64,000 nt of DNA from Phenylobacterium sp. NIBR 498073 (GTDB lineage: Bacteria > Pseudomonadota > Alphaproteobacteria > Caulobacterales > Caulobacteraceae): assembly GCF_027286305.1 (NCBI RefSeq), contig NZ_CP114599.1, positions 1,736,001-1,800,000 on the forward strand, read 5' to 3'. Both the position numbers and the translations under genes were made by a program. The first letter of the stretch is position 1. Every line of letters starts with the position of its first letter. Shown here piece after piece: positions 29,904 through 37,163 of this stretch. The notes under the pieces are model-generated. The model was not told the DNA's origin. It worked only from the letters and a program-made list of their open reading frames with translations, and did no database searches.

Positions 29904-30027
29904 GGGCCTGGCCTTGCGTTTGGCGCGCCATCGAAAGCAGGCGCGGACCTGCGATAGGCGCCAGGGCAGGTGACGTCATGTGAATAGAGGCGCTATTGTG
30001 GAAAACACGCTTCACAAACTTACATTC

Positions 30028-30050
30028 TGCAAAGTTGCAAATGTCGCAAA
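30028..30050 (+). promoter_or_regulatory. Tandem TGCAAA repeats at regulator start
   Basis: Three direct repeats, TGCAAA at 30028, TGCAAA at 30036 and CGCAAA at 30045, overlap the start codon of the ScfR/PccR gene. PccR of Rhodobacter sphaeroides is reported to bind TTTGCAAA-type repeats, so these are plausible autoregulatory sites also serving the divergent pccB promoter. Confidence 0.6.
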
Positions 30051-31450
30051 AGCTATTCGTCGGACCGAAGGTGCGCCGCCTGCGCGAGGGGCGGGGTTGG
30101 AAGCTGGAGCCTTGTGCAGCAAGGCTTGGCGTCTCGGTCAGCTATCTCTCGCAGATCGAGGCCAACCAGCGCCCGGTCACCGCGCGGGTGCTGATCTCGA
30201 TGATGCGAGTGTTCGATGTGGACGCCGCTTCGCTCGACGCCGACGACGACCAGAGGATGATCGCCGACCTGCGCGAGGCGACGGCGGAGAGCGCCGTCGA
30301 CGCGCCCGCGCCGTCGCTGGCGGAGCTGAAGCTGGTGGTGACCAACGCGCCGAGCTTCGCGCGGCACTACCTGGATCTGCACCGGGCGCACCGGCGGGCC
30401 GGCGAGCGGCTGAGCGCCACCGACGAGGCTCTTGCCCTGGACGAGACGGTCGCGGCCAGCGCGCAGCTGCCCTACGAGGAGGTGCGCGACTATTTCCATT
30501 ACAAGAACAACTACATCCATGCGCTGGATGTGGCGGCCGAGCAGTTGCACGGCCGATGCGGTCTGGCCCCGGAAATCCCGCTGGAGAGCGCGCTGGAGGC
30601 CTATCTGCGCGACAAGCTGCAGGTTGTCGTGCGGCGGGTGGCCGAGGGCGATCTGATGCGCCGCTACGATCCGGAGCGGCGGGAGCTGACGCTGAACATG
30701 GCTCAGCCGGCCGAGACCCGGACCTTCCAGATGGCCTGCCATGTGGTCGCCGCCGAACTGGGCGAGATCATCGAGGCCGAGCTGGAGGCCTCCGAGCTGC
30801 GCAGCCCGGCGGCGGTGGACATCTGCCGGATCAGCCTGACCAACTACGCGGCCGGCGCCCTGGTCCTGCCCTATGAGGCGTTCCGACAGGCGGCGCAGGA
30901 GCTGCGGCACGACATCGACGCCCTGACCCTGCGCTTCCAGTCCAGCTTCGAGCAGACCTGCCACCGCTTAAGCACCCTGCAGCGGCCCAGCGCCCGCGGG
31001 GTGCCGTTCTACTTCGTGCGGGTCGATCCGGCCGGCAACATCACCAAGCGTCACAGCGCCACCCGGTTCCAGTTCGCGCGGTTCGGCGGCACCTGTCCGC
31101 TGTGGAACGTGCACGAGGCGTTCGGGCGCGATGGGCGCATCCTGACCCAGGTGGCCGAGATGCCGGACGGCGCACGTTATCTGTGCCTGGCCTGGAGCGT
31201 GCTGAAGCGGTCGGGCGGCCACGGCACGCCGGACCGCCGCTACGCCCTGGGGCTGGGCTGCGAGGTCGAGTACGCCGACGCCATCGTCTATTCCGACGGC
31301 GTCGACCTGAAGGGGCCGCCGGCGCGGATCGGGGTCAGCTGCCGGATCTGCGAGCGCGACGACTGCCTGCAACGGGCGTTTCCGCCAGTGGATCGCAGCT
31401 TCCGCGTCTCGCGCACCGAGCGTTCGATCGTGCCGTTCTCGCTCAGCTAG
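30041..31450 (+). CDS. Short-chain fatty acyl-CoA regulator (ScfR/PccR family)
   Basis: A 469-residue regulator. The XRE-type helix-turn-helix (KVRRLREGRGWKLEPCAARLGVS, then YLSQIEANQRPV) is followed by an ImmA/IrrE-like domain and the DUF2083 C-terminus with the cysteine motif CRICERDDC. This layout is that of ScfR proteins, which sense propionyl-CoA or related acyl-CoAs and control pcc, acetate or glyoxylate genes. It is divergent from the pcc operon. The ATG at 30041 has no clear ribosome site and overlaps the TGCAAA repeats, so repressor binding could block initiation. Its stop shares CTAG with the opposing DUF411 gene. Confidence 0.93.
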   Translation: MSQKLFVGPKVRRLREGRGWKLEPCAARLGVSVSYLSQIEANQRPVTARVLISMMRVFDVDAASLDADDDQRMIADLREATAESAVDAPAPSLAELKLVVTNAPSFARHYLDLHRAHRRAGERLSATDEALALDETVAASAQLPYEEVRDYFHYKNNYIHALDVAAEQLHGRCGLAPEIPLESALEAYLRDKLQVVVRRVAEGDLMRRYDPERRELTLNMAQPAETRTFQMACHVVAAELGEIIEAELEASELRSPAAVDICRISLTNYAAGALVLPYEAFRQAAQELRHDIDALTLRFQSSFEQTCHRLSTLQRPSARGVPFYFVRVDPAGNITKRHSATRFQFARFGGTCPLWNVHEAFGRDGRILTQVAEMPDGARYLCLAWSVLKRSGGHGTPDRRYALGLGCEVEYADAIVYSDGVDLKGPPARIGVSCRICERDDCLQRAFPPVDRSFRVSRTERSIVPFSLS

Positions 31451-31920
31451 CCGTGGCGGGCGAAGACCCGCGTCTTCCCCGACCGGTCGAGCAGCAGCAG
31501 GGTGGCGTAGACCTCGGTGCGGCCGTCAGGGCTTTCCATGCCCGGCGAGCCGATGGGCATGCCCGGCACGGTGAGGCCGAGCGCCTTGGGGCGTTCCTTG
31601 AGCAGCCGCAGGACGTCGGCGGGCGGCACGTGGCCCTCGACGACATAGCCGCCGATCACGCCGGTGTGGCAGGACGACAGTTCGAAGGGCACGCCCTGCT
31701 TGTCGCGGATCGGGGCGAGGTCTTCGACCTCGTGCACGGTTGGTTTGAAACCGGCCTTGGCCATGTGGCTGATCCAGCTCTTGCAGCAACCGCAGTAGGG
31801 CGTCTTGTAGACGACCAAGTCGAGCGGCGGCGCGGCCTGAGCGCAGCCGGCCGTCAGCAGCAGGGCGGACGCCGCCAGCAGCAGGCGCCGCCGGTCGGGG
31901 GCGGGGTTCGACGAACTCAT
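31447..31920 (-). CDS. DUF411 family exported metal-binding-like protein
   Basis: A 157-residue protein with an Arg-rich N-terminus and hydrophobic export signal (RRRLLLAASALLLTAGC), possibly a lipoprotein or Tat substrate. The DUF411 signature YKTPYCGCCKSW and the later SCHTG and GHVPPADVLRLL segments are present. DUF411 proteins are often found near copper-handling genes, but direct function is unknown. The start is uncertain; an upstream ATG at 31977 is in frame. Confidence 0.85.
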   Translation of the reverse strand: MSSSNPAPDRRRLLLAASALLLTAGCAQAAPPLDLVVYKTPYCGCCKSWISHMAKAGFKPTVHEVEDLAPIRDKQGVPFELSSCHTGVIGGYVVEGHVPPADVLRLLKERPKALGLTVPGMPIGSPGMESPDGRTEVYATLLLLDRSGKTRVFARHG

Positions 31921-32010
31921 CAATTCAACACCGTTACTCAAAAGCGTGGCCCCGCAGGCCGGGGGAGCCCCGCCCATGGACAGATACGCGCAGGGTGCGA
32001 GGGCCCCTCA

Positions 32011-32127
32011 TCAAAGCAGCCACGCGCGGATCAGGTAGCTGACCGCGCCGACGGTCAGGACGCCAGCCAGCCAGAGGCCGACGAACCAGGCCAGTCGCCG
32101 CCAGGCGGCGGGGGAGGGGGCGGCCAT
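32011..32127 (-). CDS. DUF2474/CydX-like small membrane subunit of CIO oxidase
   Basis: A 38-residue peptide with one membrane helix: MAAPSPAAWRRLAWFVGLW continues into LAGVLTVGAVSYLIRAWLL. Its ATG overlaps the cioB stop (TGATG). Small one-helix peptides encoded after cydB or cioB (CydX, CydY, DUF2474) stabilise the bd-type oxidase, and position, size and hydrophobic profile all fit. Confidence 0.85.
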   Translation of the reverse strand: MAAPSPAAWRRLAWFVGLWLAGVLTVGAVSYLIRAWLL

Positions 32128-33128
32128 CAGTGATAGCCCTCGTGGCCGACCTTGCCGCGGAACACCCAGTAGGCGTAGGCGGTGTAGGCCAGGATGATCG
32201 GGATCAGCACCGAGGCGCCGACCAGCATGAACAGCAGGCTGGAGTCGGGGGCTGCGGCCTCCCAGATGGTCACCGCGCCGGGCACGACATAGGGGAACAT
32301 GCTGACCCCAAGCCCGACGAAGCTGAGGCCGAAGAGGGCCAGCGCCAGCAGGAAGGGCCAGCGCTCATGGCCCTTGCGCAGGCTACGGAAGAACAGCACC
32401 GCGCCGATCAGCACCAGCAGAGGCACCTGGGCGGTGAGCAGCACGCTCGGCCAGGCGAACCAGTTCTCGTAATAGGCGCCCTCCAGGAACGGGGTGACGG
32501 CGCTGACGACGGCGATCAGCAGGATCGTGGCCGCGCCCAGCCAGCCGGCCATGCGCCGCATGTGGGCCTGGATGGCGCCCTCGGTCTTCATCACCAGCCA
32601 GGTCGCGCCCAGCAGGGCGTAGCCGACCACGATGCTGACGCCGGTGAGCAGGCTGAACGGGGTCAGCCAGTCCCACCAGCCGCCGGCGTACTGGCGGCCC
32701 TCGACGGTGATCCCTTGGAGGAGCGCGCCCAGGGTCACGCCCTGGGCGAAAGCGGCGACCACTGATCCGGCGGTGAAGGCGAAGTCCCAGAATCGGCGAT
32801 GATCGGGATCGCGCCAGCGGAACTCGAAGGCCACACCGCGGAAGATCAGCGCCAGCAGCATGGCGATGATCGGCGCGTAGAGGGCCGGCAGCACGAGGGC
32901 GTAGGCGAGCGGGAAGGCGGCCATCAGCCCGCCGCCGCCGAGCACCAGCCAGGTTTCGTTGCCGTCCCACACCGGCGCGACCGAGTTCATCGCCGAGTCG
33001 CGCTCGCGTCCCGGCTTGAAGGTCGGGAACAGGATGCCGATGCCGAGGTCGAAGCCGTCCATGACGACATAGGCGAAGACCGCGAAGGCGATCACGAAGG
33101 CCCAGATGAAGGGAAGGTCCAGGGTCAC
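32127..33128 (-). CDS. cioB: Cyanide-insensitive quinol oxidase subunit II
   Basis: A 333-residue multi-span subunit of a bd-family quinol oxidase in the inner membrane. It has the conserved VMDGFDLGIGILFP and WDGNETWLVLGGGGLMAAFP motifs. The GTG start at 33128 overlaps the cioA stop (GTGA) and has GAGGGAGA upstream. Like cioA it is closest in character to the CIO branch rather than E. coli CydB, judged from the partner's short Q-loop. Confidence 0.93.
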   Translation of the reverse strand: MTLDLPFIWAFVIAFAVFAYVVMDGFDLGIGILFPTFKPGRERDSAMNSVAPVWDGNETWLVLGGGGLMAAFPLAYALVLPALYAPIIAMLLALIFRGVAFEFRWRDPDHRRFWDFAFTAGSVVAAFAQGVTLGALLQGITVEGRQYAGGWWDWLTPFSLLTGVSIVVGYALLGATWLVMKTEGAIQAHMRRMAGWLGAATILLIAVVSAVTPFLEGAYYENWFAWPSVLLTAQVPLLVLIGAVLFFRSLRKGHERWPFLLALALFGLSFVGLGVSMFPYVVPGAVTIWEAAAPDSSLLFMLVGASVLIPIILAYTAYAYWVFRGKVGHEGYH

Positions 33129-34552
33129 GAGGCGTCTCCCTCGCTGGCGCGGTGGACGGTGATGCCGGGCGCGGGCGTGATGCCGGCGGTGCGGACCGGG
33201 TGGTCCGGCGTCGGCTCCAGGCCCGGCTCGCCCGGATGGGGCGGATGGCTCATCAGCTTGAGGATGTACCCGGCGCCGGCCGAGAACACGATGAAGTAGA
33301 CGACCACGAAGGCCAGCAGCGAGGCGGCGACCGCCGGCGCGTCGAGCGGGGCGGCCGACTGCGAGGTGCGCAGCAGGCCGTAGACCGTGAAGGGCTGGCG
33401 GCCGACCTCGGTGGTCACCCATCCGGCCAGCACGGCGACGAAGCCGGCCGGCCCCATGACCAGGGCGAAGCGGTGCAGCCAGGGCCAATCGTAGAGCTTG
33501 CGGCGAACGCGGGCGACCAGGCTGACCGCCCCGAGGGCCAGCATCAGCATGCCCAGGCCGACCATGATCCGGAACGACCAGAAGACGATAGCCACGTGGG
33601 GCCAGTTTTCGCGCGGCACGGTGTCGAGCCCGGCCAGCGGCGCGTTCGGGTCGTGCTTGAGGATCAGCGAGGAGGCCTTGGGGATCGAGATTTCGGAATG
33701 AACCGTGGCGGCCTTCTCGTCGGGGAGGCCGAATAGGATCAGGGGCGCGCCGTCCGGATGGCTCTGGAAGTGGCCCTCCATGGCCATGACCTTGGCGGGC
33801 TGGTGCTCCAGGGTGTTCAGGCCGTGCATGTCGCCGGCGAAGATCTGGATCGGGGCGGCCACGGCGATCATGCCCATGGCCATGTTGAACATCACCCGCG
33901 CGCCGGCGTTGGTCTTGTCCTTCAGCAGGTGCCAGGCCCCGACCGCCCCGACCGCCAGGGCGGTGGTCAGATAGGCCCCGAGCACGGTGTGCACGAGCCG
34001 GTAGGGGAAGGACGGGTTGAAGACGATCGCCCACCAGTCGGCCGGCTCGAACTGGCCGGCGGCGTTCATCACGAAGCCCTGCGGAGTCTGCATCCAGCTG
34101 TTGGCCGAGAGGATCCAGAAGGCGGAGATGAAGGTGCCGATCGCCACGGCCAGGGTGGCCACGTAGTGCAGCCTGGGCCCCACGCGGTTCATGCCGAACA
34201 GCATCACGCCCAGGAAGCCGGCCTCCAGGAAGAAGGCGGTCATCACCTCATAGGCCATCAGCGGGCCGATCACCGGCCCGGCCTTGTCCGAGAACACCGA
34301 CCAGTTGGTGCCGAACTGGTAGGACATGGTGATGCCGGAGACGACGCCCATGGCGAAGGCCAGGGCGAAGATCTTCAGCCAGTATTTGAAGAGGTTGAGA
34401 TAGACCTCCTTGCCGGTCTTGAGCCACAGCCCCTCGAGCACCGCCAGGTAGCTGGCCAGGCCGATCGAGAAGGCCGGGAAGATGAAGTGGAACGAGACGG
34501 TGAAGGCGAACTGGGCCCGCGCCAGGGTCAGCGCGCTGATGTCGTCAAACAT
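33125..34552 (-). CDS. cioA: Cyanide-insensitive quinol oxidase subunit I
   Basis: A 475-residue haem-bearing subunit that oxidises quinol and reduces O2 in the inner membrane. Visible haem ligand regions are FHFIFPAFSIG (His of haem b595), FPYRLVHTVLGAY (His of b558) and FWSFRIMVGLGM (Met of b558); GRQPF follows in the periplasmic loop region. The Q-loop is short, as in CIO enzymes. The start lies inside the last codons of the upstream regulator gene (8-bp overlap). Confidence 0.94.
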   Translation of the reverse strand: MFDDISALTLARAQFAFTVSFHFIFPAFSIGLASYLAVLEGLWLKTGKEVYLNLFKYWLKIFALAFAMGVVSGITMSYQFGTNWSVFSDKAGPVIGPLMAYEVMTAFFLEAGFLGVMLFGMNRVGPRLHYVATLAVAIGTFISAFWILSANSWMQTPQGFVMNAAGQFEPADWWAIVFNPSFPYRLVHTVLGAYLTTALAVGAVGAWHLLKDKTNAGARVMFNMAMGMIAVAAPIQIFAGDMHGLNTLEHQPAKVMAMEGHFQSHPDGAPLILFGLPDEKAATVHSEISIPKASSLILKHDPNAPLAGLDTVPRENWPHVAIVFWSFRIMVGLGMLMLALGAVSLVARVRRKLYDWPWLHRFALVMGPAGFVAVLAGWVTTEVGRQPFTVYGLLRTSQSAAPLDAPAVAASLLAFVVVYFIVFSAGAGYILKLMSHPPHPGEPGLEPTPDHPVRTAGITPAPGITVHRASEGDAS

Positions 34553-35138
34553 CGGCCTGGCCCTCGGACTTGGCGCGGCGGCGGGACTTGCCGCCGGCGA
34601 CGACCTTCAATCGGTCCTTGATCTCGAAAACCTTTTGCACCTTGGAGCCTACCTCGAGCAGTTGGATCAGGGTCTGGGTCTCGAGCTTCTGAATGTCCTC
34701 CGACCAGCGGGTGACAAGCTCGATAAGGCCGTGCATCTCGGCCATGCGCGCCTGGGCGTGGCGTTCGCCCTCGGTCGCGGGCGTTTCGACCAGCGCCTGG
34801 CGCAGCATCGATAGGGTCGGGTCGATCTCCCGCTTGCGCCGTTCCTCGGCCAGGATGCGCACGATCTCCCAGATGTCCTCAGGCGTCGAGAAGTACTCGC
34901 GGCGGTCGCCGGGCTTGTGCTGCAGCCTCACCAGCCGCCAGGACGACAGCTCCTTGAGGCCCATGCTGACATTGGAGCGCGAGAAGCCGAGCTTCTCGGT
35001 GATGTCGTCGGCGTTCAGTGGTTCTTCGGCCAGGAACAGCAGGGCGTAGATCTGGCCGACCGTGCGGCTGATGCCCCAGCGGCTGCCCATCTCTCCGAAG
35101 TGGAGGACGAAGGCCTGGGTAAGCGGGGGGAGATTCAT
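34545..35138 (-). CDS. GbsR/MarR-like transcriptional regulator of the oxidase operon
   Basis: A 197-residue winged-helix regulator. DNA-binding residues are in LNADDITEKLGFSRSNVSMGLKEL, the wing in QHKPGDRREYF. The fold and length match the GbsR branch of MarR proteins. It overlaps cioA by 8 bp and so heads the operon. Two inverted repeats over and next to its start codon (35134-35147 and 35149-35166) suggest direct autorepression and thereby control of the oxidase. Confidence 0.88.
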   Translation of the reverse strand: MNLPPLTQAFVLHFGEMGSRWGISRTVGQIYALLFLAEEPLNADDITEKLGFSRSNVSMGLKELSSWRLVRLQHKPGDRREYFSTPEDIWEIVRILAEERRKREIDPTLSMLRQALVETPATEGERHAQARMAEMHGLIELVTRWSEDIQKLETQTLIQLLEVGSKVQKVFEIKDRLKVVAGGKSRRRAKSEGQADV

Positions 35139-35166
35139 TTTAATGAACTTTCAGGAATTCCTGAAA
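35134..35166. promoter_or_regulatory. Inverted repeats at gbsR-like gene start
   Basis: TTTCAGGAATTCCTGAAA (35149-35166) is a perfect 18-bp palindrome 11 bp upstream of the start codon. The adjacent TTCATT-TT-AATGAA (35134-35147) overlaps the start codon. Both are AT-rich against the local GC and are good operator candidates for the adjacent regulator. Confidence 0.75.
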
Positions 35167-35290
35167 ATTAGAAAATCGATGACGCTGGGTCAATGCCCCG
35201 CGCGGCGGCCGAACGCCGCGCGGGTGGAAAGCGGCCGCCGGCTGTACTAAGTGGCCACGACGACAGCCGCTCCGAGCGACCCGATTGGCC

Positions 35291-35362
35291 ATGCAAACCG
35301 AACATCGCGACAGCTACCGCCTATCCGTCGCCCCGATGATGGACTGGACGGAATTCGCTTAA
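35291..35362 (+). pseudogene. dusA: 5' fragment of dusA (tRNA-dihydrouridine synthase A), probable island attachment site
   Basis: A 23-codon open frame begins with ATG at 35291 and contains YRLSVAPMMDWTE, the very conserved N-terminal flavin-binding stretch of DusA, then stops after two unrelated codons (TAA at 35360). Homology ends at about 35352. Known families of integrases insert genomic islands into exactly this 5' part of dusA, leaving a short dusA start at one end while the full gene is rebuilt at the other. The left-hand chromosome is therefore host and the sequence to the right is island. Confidence 0.8.
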
Positions 35363-35724
35363 AAATCAAAGTGTTACGGCGTGTCTTGTGCGCCGCTAGT
35401 TCGCGAATGTTCTCGCAGTTTTTCGCGTTTGTTCGCGCCTCTGTCGGTAGTTCCAGAACTGGACCGACTGGGAGAACAGTTGGTCCTGTCAGGCTGGTCG
35501 GTCTGCCCCACGGTCCGAAGTACGAATGCAAACTTCGGACGTGGAGGAGCCGACGGACCTCGCCGGCGCGCCGGGGCGACTTTCTGGACCTGTGCGGCCG
35601 CGAGGTGTCGAGGTGATACTGCAGCGGCTGATGGAGGGGCTTTCGCCTGCGGCGCAAATCTAGGTCGCGGCTGGGCAGAGCCTCGGCGGCGCACGGGCGA
35701 GCAGGCGCAACCGTTCGACCGGTG
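35363..35724. other. Gene-free stretch with three consecutive inverted repeats
   Basis: No credible coding frame. Three inverted repeats follow one another: TCCAG-AA-CTGGA (35452-35463), a 10-bp stem with one mismatch GGACCGACTG/CAGTTGGTCC (35461-35486) and GTCCGAAG/CTTCGGAC (35513-35540). Next to a proposed attachment site they could be integrase or excisionase arm sites, or part of a structured RNA. Confidence 0.5.
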
Positions 35725-35904
35725 CTAGTGCGTTTTCTGGGCTGGCAGGTCGGCCCCTCGATTGAAGACCGTAGCGGTATGCTCCGCGTCTTCCCGCGAC
35801 AGGCCAGATTGCCGCTCCATCGCGATCATAAGCGTCTCGCCGGTCGTCAGGTCGTAGACACTGAAGCCGCCTGGGTCGGGCCGGATGGCGAAGCGATTCT
35901 CCAT
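35725..35904 (-). CDS. Small hypothetical protein, 59 aa
   Basis: A short frame beginning MENRFAIRPDPGGFSVYDL and ending LPAQKTH. The segment FSVYDLTTGETLMIAMERQSGL reads like a natural small alpha/beta protein describing a query-like domain, and there are few rare codons. No clear ribosome site precedes the ATG. I do not recognise a function. It is followed on the same strand upstream side by the XRE regulator gene. Confidence 0.6.
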   Translation of the reverse strand: MENRFAIRPDPGGFSVYDLTTGETLMIAMERQSGLSREDAEHTATVFNRGADLPAQKTH

Positions 35905-35935
35905 GCAGTGACTATGCGCCCGAGCTTAGCCATTG

Positions 35936-36460
35936 TCAGTCTTGGCCATCCCCTGTGTGGCGGCGCCGGCCCTTGGGAAGAAAGGTTGAGCGCAGGCCCA
36001 ATCGCCCGGCTTGTTCATCAAGCCACGTCTCGGCCGTGAGGTCGCGCTTGCGAACATGTTCCGTCAGATCCTGAAACAGGCGCCTGAACCCGCCCCACCA
36101 GACACGCGGTTCGATCAACACCAAGTCGTCGCCCATTTCCTCCTGGAATGGGCTCAGGGCCAGCATCATGACCACCATTGGCTTGCTGTCGATCGAGCGA
36201 ACCGCAAACTCGGGCGACCGCAACCAGATACTGGCGACAATGGCGAACGGGTCGCTATCGGTCGCCTCCGAGAACAGACGAATTCTCTCAAGGTCAAACG
36301 GACCCGTTCCCTCCTCGAAGTGCTGATAGGTGCGTAGGGGAAGGCCCATCGCTAGCGCGACGTCAGTGGCGCGCATGCCGCGCGCCCGGCGTACGGCGCG
36401 CAGAGCGGCCGCCAGCAGGGCGTCCTGGCTAAGACCATTGCCTGGGGTCGCGTCGTCCAT
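35936..36460 (-). CDS. XRE-family helix-turn-helix regulator
   Basis: A 174-residue protein with an N-terminal Cro/CI-type helix-turn-helix (LRAVRRARGMRATDVALAMG, then LPLRTYQHFEEG). The C-terminal part carries no recognised domain. GGAGGGG lies just before the ATG at 36460. It sits near the proposed island end, where such regulators often control island genes; its targets are unknown. Confidence 0.82.
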   Translation of the reverse strand: MDDATPGNGLSQDALLAAALRAVRRARGMRATDVALAMGLPLRTYQHFEEGTGPFDLERIRLFSEATDSDPFAIVASIWLRSPEFAVRSIDSKPMVVMMLALSPFQEEMGDDLVLIEPRVWWGGFRRLFQDLTEHVRKRDLTAETWLDEQAGRLGLRSTFLPKGRRRHTGDGQD

Positions 36461-36998
36461 ACCCCTCCGCCCGCCATCGTTCGAGGATAGATACCCTCGC
36501 GCATTGCGCGCATGGACTCAAAGTATAGTTGTATTTTTCTCTGCGTCTTTACCTAGGGGCGGTAGTGAGGGGGCGGGCGTTGGAATCTTCGCAGCACGAA
36601 GCCCGCTATCTCGCCGAGCGCTCGCCGCCTCGCGACTGAGTCGCCCCTGGCTCTTGAACGTCGGCCGCTTCACGGCGCCCGCCGCCTCCATCATCTGGCG
36701 CGCATGAGCGGGCTGCAAGCTTGACCCGCGTTTCGCTCGCCAGCAACGTCGTCTGAGTAGTGCTCCGCTGAGCGCCGCGTCGACCTCAATTTTGCTGCGC
36801 CGGAAACTGGCGCGGTCTGCGCCCAAAAAAGGCGCGCCCGGCACGGACGTAGAGCGAGTTTCGCCGCTGTCGAAAAGTTGGCTCCGCCCGCAGGGAGCGG
36901 AGCCAAAGTGAAATAAGGAGAAAATGCCGAGCAGGCCGAACGAGATCGGGAGCAAGTCCCGACCCCGCCCGACTGACGGTAAGAAGATCTCGAAAGCT

Positions 36999-37013
36999 TC
37001 GAACGGAGTTTCA
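36999..37013. promoter_or_regulatory. Island palindrome copy 1
   Basis: TCGAACGGAGTTTCA, with the flank shared with other copies (reverse strand begins TTGTGAAAC). It is 151 bp upstream of the MFS gene at 37164. Confidence 0.6.
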
Positions 37014-37047
37014 CAAGCGCTCTGGCGGGGGAATTCTGATCGGATTG

Positions 37048-37062
37048 TCGAACGCAATTCGA
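37048..37062. promoter_or_regulatory. Island palindrome copy 2
   Basis: TCGAACGCAATTCGA, arms TCGAA/TTCGA; 102 bp upstream of the MFS gene and 49 bp from copy 1. Confidence 0.6.
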
Positions 37063-37163
37063 ATCCGCGAGATGTACGGCGGCGGCAGCAGCGGCTGATC
37101 CGAACATTTGGCGCACGCGACAAGGGCACCTGAGCCCCATGACGTGGCCTGGGGGGAGTTTGG

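Larger units (their letters stand above)
36461..37163. other. Intergenic region with hairpin and two palindrome copies
   Basis: No convincing gene. The first 80 bp are AT-rich and may hold the XRE promoter. A 10-bp perfect stem with 9-nt loop (TTGGCTCCGC/GCGGAGCCAA, 36878-36906) could end leftward transcripts, as it is followed on that strand by CTTTTC. Two copies of the island palindrome lie at 36999 and 37048. Confidence 0.55.

Noticed and set aside
35397-35411. Possible SOS (LexA) box GTTCGCGAATGTTC
   Set aside because: The alphaproteobacterial consensus is GTTC-N7-GTTC; here the spacing is six, and no damage-response gene is nearby.
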